From NCBI GenBank assembly GCA_964030785.1, contig OZ034966.1, positions 3,973,701 through 4,037,700 of the forward strand: a stretch of 64,000 bases of DNA. The letters are read 5' to 3'. This document shows positions 55,401 to 64,000 of the stretch, piece after piece; within the stretch, counting starts at the first letter, position 1; each line of letters begins with the position of its first letter. The notes beneath the pieces are model-generated. The model saw only the letters and a list, made by a program, of their open reading frames with translations, had not been told where the DNA came from and did not search any database. A program made the translations under genes and the position numbers. Origin of the DNA: Siderastrea siderea (Eukaryota > Cnidaria > Anthozoa > Scleractinia > Rhizangiidae).

Positions 55401-56412
55401 CGATGTGAACTTGGAAAAGCTCGGAAGAATTCCGAGGTAATTCAGGTAAAATTGATCCAGTTATGCTCGAAAACTGTTCTATGGCCTATTTTTGAATACG
55501 CCTTGGGTTTAAAATGCTTTCAGTTGTAATGTAGGTAAATCAAAATGTCTTTGAATTGACCAAGTCATATTAAGTCAAGTTGTGAATGTTGCAGTTTTTG
55601 TTAATTTTGTTTAGGTTTTTCCATAACCATATGATGAGTGCCGACAAATTGTATTATAAATGTAAAGAAGATCCTCGCAGTTATTAACGCAACTTATGCA
55701 GTTGCGAAAAGAAAGCCTGAAAAAATCAGGCTTGCCGGGACTCGAACCCTGACCTCTGCGATACCGGTGCAGCGCTCTAACCAATTGAGCTAACAAGCCA
55801 ACTGGGAGCTGGTCATTAAATTGGATCGTAATATATACCCGGGAAAGATGAAGATGAAACTATGAATATATGAAATTATATATTTGAACTGCGGAATGAA
55901 GAAATAAATGTAAAGAAGATCCTCGCAGTTATTAACGCAACTTATGCAGTTGCGAAAAGAAAGCCTGAAAAAATTGTATTATAGTAACTTTTAGACCAGA
56001 CCTTGATCTATTGTCTGATCAGAGAATGAGCTGTAGGCCAGGTCCCACTTTTAAGAAATCTTGATTTTAATGGCAGCACCTTATCAACGGCGTTCGTGAT
56101 GTCTCTAGGTCGGTGTACTGAAAAACTTCTAACAAAATTCCTACAAGACAGAACAAGTTATTTTAGCGGTAAAAATAATAAACATGGCCTATTTAAGGTA
56201 TGGAGTATATATGAGCTGCTTTTGGCAACTCTGTGTTGTTTTATGTTTTCTCGAGTTTAGTATTAAAATCGGGGTCCGGTCGAAGGATTTCCTTGTTCAG
56301 AGGTCGCATCGGAACTATCGGCGTAAAACAGGTAGAAATCAAATGAAGCCAAACAAATGCGATTTTTGTACTTTACTTATAATGTTGTACTTCTGCACAG
56401 AAAATGAAAGAC
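55331..56412. repeat. Inverted duplication, right arm
   Basis: It is the reverse complement of the left arm (45018-45568 plus 52782-52984). It lacks the BEL element but has a 314-bp SINE. At the BEL site it reads TTGTAATGTAGGTAAATCAA, with one copy of the target. By eye the arms are roughly 93-97% identical. Confidence 0.92.
55659..55972 (-). mobile_element. tRNA-derived SINE or tRNA-containing repeat
   Basis: It is flanked by an 11-bp duplication, ATTGTATTATA (55648-55658 and 55973-55983), and absent from the left arm. On the minus strand, 55799-55729 is tRNA-like: acceptor halves GGCTTGT/GCAAGCC, box A TAGCTCAATTGG, a D-arm GCTC/GAGC, and box B GGTTCGAGTCC. A T-run follows. The anticodon stem has a mismatch, position 33 is C rather than T, and the T-stem is imperfect, so it is unlikely to be a working tRNA. 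A 68-bp direct repeat (AATGTAAAGAAGATCCTCGC...) brackets the interior. Confidence 0.8.
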
Positions 56413-57804
56413 CATTTACGTTTTTACCACAAATAGGAAACCAACTGTCGTAATAAACATTTCACAAAACTACAATATCAAGCTGCTATAGCTTCTTGAA
56501 ACAGTCATTATCAACGAGTGCATAAATAGGCACTCTCCATTATACAAATTCTAACCCGTTTCTAATCCTTGATCCTCAAAGTTTTAAATCAACACGGCTA
56601 CGCTAAGGAAACGTCAATAAAAATTTCCAAATTCTCCCAGCAACTTACTATATCTTCTCGGGTAGGCAAGACTACGGGTCAAATTTACAAGGATTGCTGC
56701 CTAATTTTAGGGTACCTTTACACTAATAGATGGATCAATGGTTTTCGGCCCAAGCAAAGCATCAAAATTAACAGTATGTACGAGATGATCTGGTGATTCT
56801 ATTTGTTGAATGGTTACGTCTGTGTGGCTTTAAACCTGGCTTTTACTGGAGTTTTAGAGGGTTTATAAGAACTCTTCGCTTATGCTGGCGATGTGCTCGC
56901 GTTGATATAGTGAAAGCCAGTTGAACGTTCCATGTCTATTTCTGGCTTTATTTCAACGTCGGAAAATGCACATACAGAAAACTCTCTTCGACAACAAGTA
57001 GAGTGGACATGTTACTACGGTAACCATCAGTCTGTGTAAAAATGACTCAGCATTTTGAACATTTATAATCGAGTATCCAAAATTACTCGCTAGATTGAAT
57101 GGAAAATTCAAAATGGCAAAGGCGATTTGAAATTCGTCGCGAGAATTCCAATTTCCATGGAAGGTTCTGGAGTGTTACTGTAAATGTTCAGTATACCGGT
57201 CACTTACATAGATTGCCCGAAAAAAACAAAATTCAAAGATTCGACAATTCTGCAATTCGATCGTGTTCTGAATGGCTCTTAGTCTTCTCGACACCAGTCT
57301 CTACTCATACCAATCTCGCAACCAGAGTCTTCTTTCCCTTTGACCAGCGGTCGGGAAGCCCGTTTCGTCAAGCTTGCGCAGTAAGGAGAGAAGAATAGAG
57401 GTACGAGGTTGTTCTCAATCACATAAGAGGTCGTCATTTATGCGCACAACGAGATGCGCGTGGGAAGAGGACTAGCAAAAAAATTTGCTCGGGAGAGTGC
57501 AAAATTCAAGAAAAATTTTTTCCCTTCGGACAACTTTCGTCAACTATTGTATTGCTGTATGATAAGCTGGTGAGGCAGGATCGTAATTTGAAGCTACGCT
57601 TGAACATGTAGAATCTCCTGTTTCTCTCTCCGTTACATCTTCGTGTTTTCACCAACGTATCTTAACCTTATTATTTACTCGAATTATTTCTTCGTTTCTT
57701 GCTTCTTTTAAATACAAGAAAATATATATTACCTTATTTGTGTGTCCTGTTATCTTACGATGCCTTTGGTATTTTTGGAGCAGGAACAAAGTTCATTCTT
57801 TGCC
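56413..57804. other. Intergenic, no gene recognised
   Basis: Open frames are short and without domain or splice support. The unit-2 duplication begins at its right end. Confidence 0.35.
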
Positions 57805-58569
57805 TTTATCCTTCGCGAATGCTGTGTATGCCTCTCGGTTTGAGCTGGATTCGGAGACAAAAGAGAATCCTTTCACAGAGATTCAAATCTTTGGGCCATA
57901 CTCTGGGCGTGTTTAATTGGAAGAGTTGGAGACGAGTGTTCGGAAAACCTCTGTTCAAAACGAGATGCTTAGTATAAAGCGAATTGCAGGAAGCATTTTT
58001 AAGAAGTGAGGAATCAGTCGTATTGTTTTAAAACACCTGGCTGTGGCTGCAACCAGTAATAAATACCGTGAGAGATATTTTGTCAAGTTTCATCTTTCAA
58101 TATTTGTGCAATTTTAGAAACTCAGATTTACTCACTGAACGTATTTTCTGGGTATTGTAGTTAGTATTTACAAAAGAGGTTTGTGTAACCCATTCGCACA
58201 CGTAACATGCACTAATACATTGGTTTAATAATAAGGCTTTCAAACAAAAGCAAAAGCAAATTTAAGAACTAGTCCGAGTCATGCTTAGCGTGCGTCCATC
58301 GAGTTATGGACACACGCGAGACGTTTGGAGAGCACGAGAGAAGCGTGAAAGGTGGTCGAGGAGATTAGCCTCTAACTTCTCGAGTGCTCTCCAAACTTCC
58401 CAAGTGCATCTGTAACTCGACAGGTGCACAGCTAAAAACGTGAGCTAGTCTTTTAGAACATAGCCAACAGAAATGCCTAACAAAAAACAAACTGAATTCG
58501 AAACTAATTTTAAATTGTCATGAAAGATGTGGTTCTTCATCGTGGTTTATAATGATAGCTTTGTTAATC

Positions 58570-58849
58570 GTCTTCTCTCGATATTGTCACGTTGAAGTGG
58601 ATCGCGACGTTTCGATCGCTTACTGCTGGTCTACATCAGGCGATGGTATCGACTCGGCATGTGTCACTAAATGTAGCACCACGGCTGTTTGTGATTGGCG
58701 CATTTCGATCCAGTTGTTGCTGTAATAAATTGTAATTGTAATAATTGTAATTTAGGATTGTACAATTTTATATTTAAAAGAGTAAGTGTCCCCGATAAGT
58801 AAGCCTGTAATAGGCTAGCTAGTAGAATTCACACATTATAATTAATAAA

Positions 58850-58894
<45 letters not shown>

Positions 58895-58916
58895 GTTGTT
58901 GTTGTTGTTGTTGTTG

Positions 58917-58950
<34 letters not shown>

Positions 58951-58990
58951 CTGTGATTGGAAGATTTCGATCCCCACTGTTCTGACTTGA
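58570..58990 (+). mobile_element. Probable LINE tail with (TTA)n(GTT)n(TTA)n microsatellite
   Basis: A stretch ending TTAATAAAG runs straight into (TTA)n, (TTG)n and again (TTA)n at about 58847-58950, the usual look of a LINE 3' end. It is present in unit 2 only. No protein frame remains. Confidence 0.4.
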
Positions 58991-59215
58991 CGCTGCTCCC
59001 TCAAATTCTCTCTATATGTAATTTATCAGGTAATTTTTCTCACCGTAAGTTAAATAAACACCAAACCGATGTTTTTTTCCCCTACACTGAATTAACATAC
59101 AAGGATTCGAAACGCTCTTAAGTGTATTGTTAAACAAAGAGAAAATAAAGCGAATATATGGGTTGAAAGATATTCTCTTGCCTCAACTATTGATTCAAAT
59201 GGTTTTTAGCCTAGA

Positions 59216-59498
59216 CTGAGAATACAGCCGACGTTTCGCGAGGTCGCCACTTGAGCAATCGCAAAACGACGTCTGAGTAACGAGCGCAGAAATTCCATAC
59301 TGATGACGTGCACTACCCAGATCTTGGTAGTGCTTCTGATTGGCTGTGCTGCGAGGAAATTTTCTTTCAAACAATCAGAAGCGCTACCAAGATCTGGGTA
59401 GTGCATGTCATCAGTATGGAATTTCGGCGCTCGTTACTTAGACGTCATTTTGCAAGGGCTCAAGTGGCGACCTCGCGAAACGTCGGCTGTTTTCTCAG
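59216..59498. mobile_element. Fold-back MITE, arms about 130 bp
   Basis: CTGAGAATACAGCCGACGTT at the left is inverse to AACGTCGGCTGTTTTCTCAG at the right. The arms contain CGCGAGGTCGCCACTTGAG and ACTACCCAGATCTTGGTAG. Nearly the whole 283 bp folds. No clear target duplication was found. Confidence 0.85.
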
Positions 59499-60195
59499 GC
59501 AATTTTAACCATGAAGAGTTCGTGGAAACCGTGAAATGTAAATGTAATGTAACTTTTGCAGCGTGTAACATGTATTCTGCAACTTGCCTCACAATGCTCT
59601 GGTCGTCTGTTGCATTGCAAGTTGCAGAAAAAATTGTCTCGTGCGGTAACAGCGCCTTCACTTTGGATTTGCAGACTGTCTCCAGACATTTTTTGCCAGT
59701 GTTATCATCACAAACATGCTTTTAATAACTTTCAAGAAATAAATTCCACGCTTTCAAATGTTGGAATAATTCTTTTAGCGAAACATCCCACGTATTTAGC
59801 AGAGATAACATTTTTGGGAGCTTATGTCGATTGTATTGGAGTCGAGTTGTTTTTCTACTGCAAACTAATTTGACATTACATTTGCTACTCGTCCTGTCCA
59901 AGTTTCCTCGAGGCTCCGTCGCTAGTCCCTTACCCCCTAGTGGACTTGGCGACTTTCTTTTTTGATTTAATGATCGCTTTGGTTCATGACTCTTTAAGCC
60001 TATGAATGACATTCCAAGTTGCGAATCTGATTCAAATGAAAGCTGTTGAGCAGTATTTTCTCGATCAGTCTTGCTTGCAGAATGAAACTTGATTTTTCTT
60101 TTCTTCTTTTCTTCAACCCTTAGTGAAAAGCACACTGTGACGGAACTTCTTTTCCTCGGTTTTCTAAGCGATCGGAAGTCCGCTTATAAAACCGT
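59499..60195. other. Intergenic, no gene recognised
   Basis: A basic, Ser-rich frame on the minus strand (60135-59722) has no domain I know and no counterpart in unit 1. I leave it uncalled. Confidence 0.3.
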
Positions 60196-60254
60196 CGTCA
60201 GACGCTAGGGAAATACACTTCAGACGCTCGGAAGACACGCTTCAGACGCTAGGG
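60196..60254. repeat. 21-bp minisatellite array 3, short
   Basis: Two to three copies of CTTCAGACGCTAGGGAA directly abut the remnant C-terminal codons of the broken receptor, with no 3' flank between, unlike in unit 1. Confidence 0.8.
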
Positions 60255-60822
60255 AACAAAATCTTTGAGCACACCTTGGCAAAAAAACTGTTTTATATAT
60301 AGAGCATAGGACAGCCACGTCAAAATAAACAAGAATTAAGTTCTGAATAAATAATGATACAGGAATTGTCAGGAATTTATATCGGCAATATACTCCCACA
60401 AAAAAGGCCTGATATGGAAAGTAACATACAGCAAACTGATGAGAATAATCGCATAGATCATCCCCAGTAAGTCTTCCTCGAGGTCTGTTTTTTCTGGCTT
60501 GTGCCATCGGCGGCTAATCAAGTCAACCAAACCGTTCTTTCTTCGGTCTTCTGAATCATCTTCTGAATCATCCCGTTTTGAATTTTCCCTGTTCGATAAC
60601 AAAAGGTAAACACAGACTGCTGATGATTTTCGTAAAGGCCATGTTGGCAACAAGCTGGTGTGAAAACGGTTTGTAGGGAGGGAACCGCATTGTTACCGAT
60701 GAGACTGGCCAACATGATCAGCAAGAAAAGGACAACACGGAAAGCATACAGCCCTCTAAACTCTTCAAACAGCTCTGACCACTACCATTTTTGAGGACTA
60801 TGGTGTTGTTAAGCGATATCAT
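60245..60822 (-). pseudogene. Rhodopsin-like GPCR, broken copy C
   Basis: The start at 60822 (ATGATATCGCTTAACAACACC) and the TM1 region (ASLIGN) are recognisable in shifting frames. The sequence then jumps from the TM2 region (about 60605) straight into the third inner loop (EDRRKNGLVDLISRR...), so TM3-TM5 are deleted. TM6 is recognisable but frameshifted, and TM7 is largely lost before the receptor tail. The TATA box is lost (TTAATA). This is a dead remnant, with lesions unlike those of copy A. Confidence 0.85.
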
Positions 60823-61217
60823 TTTAATTTTCTTTTAAGTCAGTGACTTCGGAGAACACATTAATATCTTTCAAAAAGGAAGACGGAAAGGCACCAGCTG
60901 TCGGTAATTCGTCCAAATTCATTTGTCTCTAGCTAGCAAAATAATGACAGAATTGGGCTGTACCAAATTAAAGTTTAGTTAAAATTAAAATATTAGCAAA
61001 CCAGATCAGACACGTCAATCGAAATGAATGGAGCATCTGTATTTTCCTCTTAAAACTTACTTGTATTTGCATCTGTATTTTCCTCTTAAAACTTACTTGG
61101 ATTGAGTTTTTTTTTTTTTAATTTGGGAAGCTTAACACGATATAATGGGAACTGAGATCGGCTCATGCGCTTGTGAAACGTGGCCGATGGCAACATTTCT
61201 GCAGCTTGTTTTCCTAG

Positions 61218-61610
61218 TGCTTCAGGCGCTAGGAAAGCACGTTCAGAGGCTAGCGAAACACGCTTTAGACGCCAGGAAAACACGCCTCAGATGTTGGAGA
61301 AACACACTTCAGATGCTAGGGAATCACGCGCCAGGCGCTAGGGAAACACACTTAATAGATCTTAGGGAAACACGCTTCAGACACTAGGAAAACACCTATC
61401 GATGCTATGGAAACGTTCTTCAGAGGCTAAGAAAGCGCGCTTCAGACACTAGGGAAACGTGCTTCAGATGCTAGGGAAACGCGCTTCAGAAGCTATAGGA
61501 AAACACGCTTCAGACACTAGGGAAACGCATTTCAGATACTAGGAAAAATACACCTCACGAGCTAGAAAAATACGATTCAGACGCTAGGGAAATACGCTTG
61601 AGACACTACG
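61218..61610. repeat. 21-bp minisatellite array 4
   Basis: About 18 copies of ACGCTTCAGACACTAGGGAAA-type units lie downstream of the intact receptor of unit 2, in the same relative place as array 2 in unit 1. Confidence 0.87.
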
Positions 61611-62160
61611 TAACAACAAGCGAAATCTGGGGAAAACTTAAGCTCGCTGGACGCCTTTGAAGAAAAGAGCCTTCATTCACTTGGCCAGTAAAAGAGATCT
61701 ATCTAATCACGAAATAGAAACGCAGAACGGACAGCAGCACCCTTGCCTTGGGTTCTAGCAATGTTTAATTTTAATGCTGTAATGAAATAAGTTCAACAAA
61801 GTCAACTTGTACATAGTTATGTATGCGTTTAGTATTAGATCTTACAAATACCATTGTTGGTAGACTAAATACAATACATGTAGAGGTCTAAGCAAAGAGA
61901 GGAAAACTCATTACAATGCAACATCAGTTCTTTAAAGACTGTCGAATTTTTTTTATCGTAACGCGCAAGTTCGCAACTTGAGCCAAGCATCTGTGGGATT
62001 CTCAGCGTCTTGAACAGTGGATTGCCTGTTGTATTTGTACCTTATTGTTCTGACACAACAACAAGAAATTATTCAGCCATTAACAGAACTTACAACATGC
62101 AAATCATTCAGAACTAATTATTTCATAATATTATTTGATATCACCTGCGTGATATGCATT

Positions 62161-63300
62161 TTACGACTTTTTACAAAGGAAAATCTTTGAGAATGCCATG
62201 GCATAAAAACTACTCATAGTTCCGTAACACACAGGATGCAGAGCATTGGGCAGGCACGTCAAAATAAACAAGTAGTTTTGCAATAAATAATGATACCGGA
62301 ATTGCCAGGAATTTATATCGGCAATATACTCCCACAAGAAATTTGCCTGATATGGAAAGTAACATACAACAAATATGAGAATAATCGCATAGATCATCTT
62401 GAGTAAGTCTTCCTCGAGGACTGTTTTTTCTGGCTTGCTGCATCTGCGGTTACCCAAGTCTACCAAAACTTTCCTTCTTCGGTCTTCTGTCAAGTCCTCT
62501 TCTTTATCTTTTTTTTCGGCCACATCTTGCAGTTCAAGTTCCTCAATTTCGGCAACAGCTGTTGTAGAAGGGATGGTTGATTCCCTGGCCTCTGTTTTCT
62601 TTTGTTTGATTCGCTTTCGTAAGTTCCATGCGACTGCTCCATACGATGCTAACATGACAATGTAAGGTACGACGAAATTTAGGACAAACCTGATGATCAA
62701 ATGTATTTTGTTGGACAACACAGGCTGATGAACACACTCGCCATTTTGTATCTTGAATCCTGTGAATGTGGGGATGCAGATAACTGCAGGTATTAGCCAC
62801 AAGCTACAAATGGTCGCAATTTTCACTTTTCTCGACGGGCCTCGTGGAATGGGATTGACGAGAACTCTGTGGCGATAGAATGCGATAGCAGCCATTGAAT
62901 GCGTTTCCACCATCAGACAAAGAACTTGTAGTGGGTTCAAAACGCATTTGATTCTGAGGATAACGGAGTCTTCTGTTTCCCTCCCCGCCAGCATAAAAGG
63001 TAAACACAGACTGTTGATGATTTCTGCAAAGGCCATGTTGGCAACTAGTTGGTATGAAAACGGTTTGTGGAAGGGAATACTCCACACAGCTTTACAAACT
63101 ACGCTGTTACCGATGAGACTGGCTAAGATGATCAGTGAGAAAAGGACAAGACGGAAAGCGTACAGCCCTGTAGATTCTTCAAACTGCTCTATCCCGTCGT
63201 CATCAAGACCGTTTGTGACGGACTTGTTGTTAAACCCAGAAGGACCTTCAGTTCCATTTGTGGCGGCCGTGGTGTTATTAAGCGGTACCATTTTACTCAT
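62161..63300 (-). CDS. Rhodopsin-like (class A) GPCR, intact, 379 residues
   Basis: Single exon, the paralog of the receptor at 40912-42039 with the same layout. The N-terminus is glycosylatable, TM1 has SLIGNSVV, TM2 has ANMAFAEI, and TM3 ends in FYRHRV. There is a cysteine pair between TM3 and the second outer loop, TM6 has FVVCYFPYQ and TM7 has LPNALHPVCYG. The tail ends LCKKS. Differences cluster in the second outer loop (QNGECVHQPVLSNKIHLII), TM6-TM7 outer ends (ANFLW, IADINS) and the charged third inner loop, which fits ligand or coupling divergence. The first ATG (63300) is followed by a second at 63291, the one that aligns with the unit-1 start, so translation may begin at either. The ligand is unknown. 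Confidence 0.9.
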   Translation of the reverse strand: MSKMVPLNNTTAATNGTEGPSGFNNKSVTNGLDDDGIEQFEESTGLYAFRLVLFSLIILASLIGNSVVCKAVWSIPFHKPFSYQLVANMAFAEIINSLCLPFMLAGRETEDSVILRIKCVLNPLQVLCLMVETHSMAAIAFYRHRVLVNPIPRGPSRKVKIATICSLWLIPAVICIPTFTGFKIQNGECVHQPVLSNKIHLIIRFVLNFVVPYIVMLASYGAVAWNLRKRIKQKKTEARESTIPSTTAVAEIEELELQDVAEKKDKEEDLTEDRRRKVLVDLGNRRCSKPEKTVLEEDLLKMIYAIILIFVVCYFPYQANFLWEYIADINSWQFRYHYLLQNYLFILTCLPNALHPVCYGTMSSFYAMAFSKIFLCKKS

Positions 63301-63328
63301 AAGTCAGTGACTTCAGCTAGATAACACC

Positions 63329-63334
63329 TTTATA
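63329..63334 (-). promoter_or_regulatory. TATA box of unit-2 intact GPCR
   Basis: TATAAA (minus strand) 29-34 bp upstream of the first ATG, in the same context (CTGAAGGATATAAAGG) as in unit 1. Further up, two copies of CTGTATTTTCCTCTWAAACC followed by AAAATACAGTTTACTCG (about 63525-63665) are shared with unit 1. Confidence 0.55.
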
Positions 63335-64000
63335 TCCTTCAGAAGACAAAACGGGGCCAGCTGTGAACAGATGATCAGGGCCTGTCCAATTTAGCTGTCT
63401 GTAGCTAACAAAATGACAGAATTCCTCTTCCAAATTAAAGTTTGGCTTTAAGTGTCACTCACGTAAAAGCATTAAAGATTTTCAGAAACTGATCTAGACA
63501 CATCAGTCAACAGAATTAATGGGGTTCCTGTATTTTCCTCTAAACCAAAATACAGTTTACTCGAATAACGTTAACTTTTTTAGATTAGATTTGGCATATT
63601 AGATGGGAATTAAAAACAGCTCCCTGTATTTTCCTCTTAAAACCAAAATACAGTTTACTCGAATAACGCTAACTTTTAGATGGCAATTGAAAACAGCTCC
63701 CTGTAATTATCAGCTGGCCAATTGTCTTGCATATAAATATGTATAAACAACAGACTTCGATCGCCGAATTGGTGCATTTTTGTTATAAATTTATAATTCC
63801 TCCTTCGTAATATATGTTGGGGGGCCCGTTTCTGAAAACCCCCGAAGACATTTCGTGCCCAAGAAGTATTTCTTAAAATCCTTCTTTTTTTTTGTTTCTG
63901 CAGCCTAGCCCAGCTTCAAAAATCTTTAAAAATTTCATTTCTGGTGAAGAACATGGTGTACAAAAACACCTGCTCGGGCCTGAAATGTTATCGGGAGTTT

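Larger units (their letters stand above)
57805..64000. other. Segmental duplication, unit 2
   Basis: It starts TATCCTTCGCGAATGCTGTG, as unit 1 does just after DHPS. Then come unique insertions, minisatellite, a broken GPCR, minisatellite, an intact GPCR and the shared promoter and flank, reaching the window end still in homology (GCCTGAAATGTTATCGGGAG). Confidence 0.8.

Noticed and set aside
55729..55799. Functional tRNA gene
   Set aside because: The cloverleaf has an anticodon-stem mismatch, C at position 33 and an imperfect T-stem. It is inside a SINE-like insertion with target duplications.
59722..60135. 137-codon minus-strand frame, Lys/Ser-rich
   Set aside because: No motif and no counterpart in unit 1; a frame of this length can occur by chance here.

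Overview
The window looks like nuclear DNA of a cnidarian, most likely an anthozoan or stony coral. Three intron-rich housekeeping genes can be rebuilt exon by exon with GT-AG borders, the intergenic DNA is AT-rich and full of microsatellites and fold-back elements, and there is a family of single-exon rhodopsin-like GPCRs plus BEL/Pao, LINE and SINE insertions. I cannot name the species.

1-5.6 kb: intergenic DNA with small inverted-repeat elements and the decayed 3' end of a LINE ending in a (GTT)n tail.

5.6-36.3 kb: the gene block. A coiled-coil ciliary gene resembling BBOF1 (minus, 7 exons) is followed by DNTTIP2/Fcf2 (minus, 6 exons; pre-rRNA processing) and DHPS (plus, 8 exons; deoxyhypusine synthase). 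DNTTIP2 and DHPS are divergent, with about 250 bp between their start codons, so they probably share a promoter region; both serve protein synthesis. Their introns are loaded with nested transposons. DHPS intron 1 holds a four-element nest, intron 2 a second nest, intron 6 an antisense LINE with a restriction-like-endonuclease-type C-terminus, and introns 2 and 7 two copies of one fold-back family with perfect 9-bp target duplications.

36.4-64 kb: a direct segmental duplication with a period of about 21.3 kb. Each unit holds, in the same order, a sequence shared downstream of DHPS, 21-bp minisatellite arrays, a broken GPCR and an intact GPCR. The two broken receptors carry different lesions. 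Between the units is an inverted duplication (arms near 45.0-53.0 kb and 55.3-56.4 kb). A young BEL/Pao element (475-bp LTRs, two differences seen, one frameshift in integrase) sits only in the left arm and a tRNA-derived SINE only in the right arm, so each arm preserves the other's empty site.

Positions come from reading the sequence by eye. Element ends and repeat borders can be off by a few bases where no target duplication fixes them. Family names rest on motifs, with no database search.
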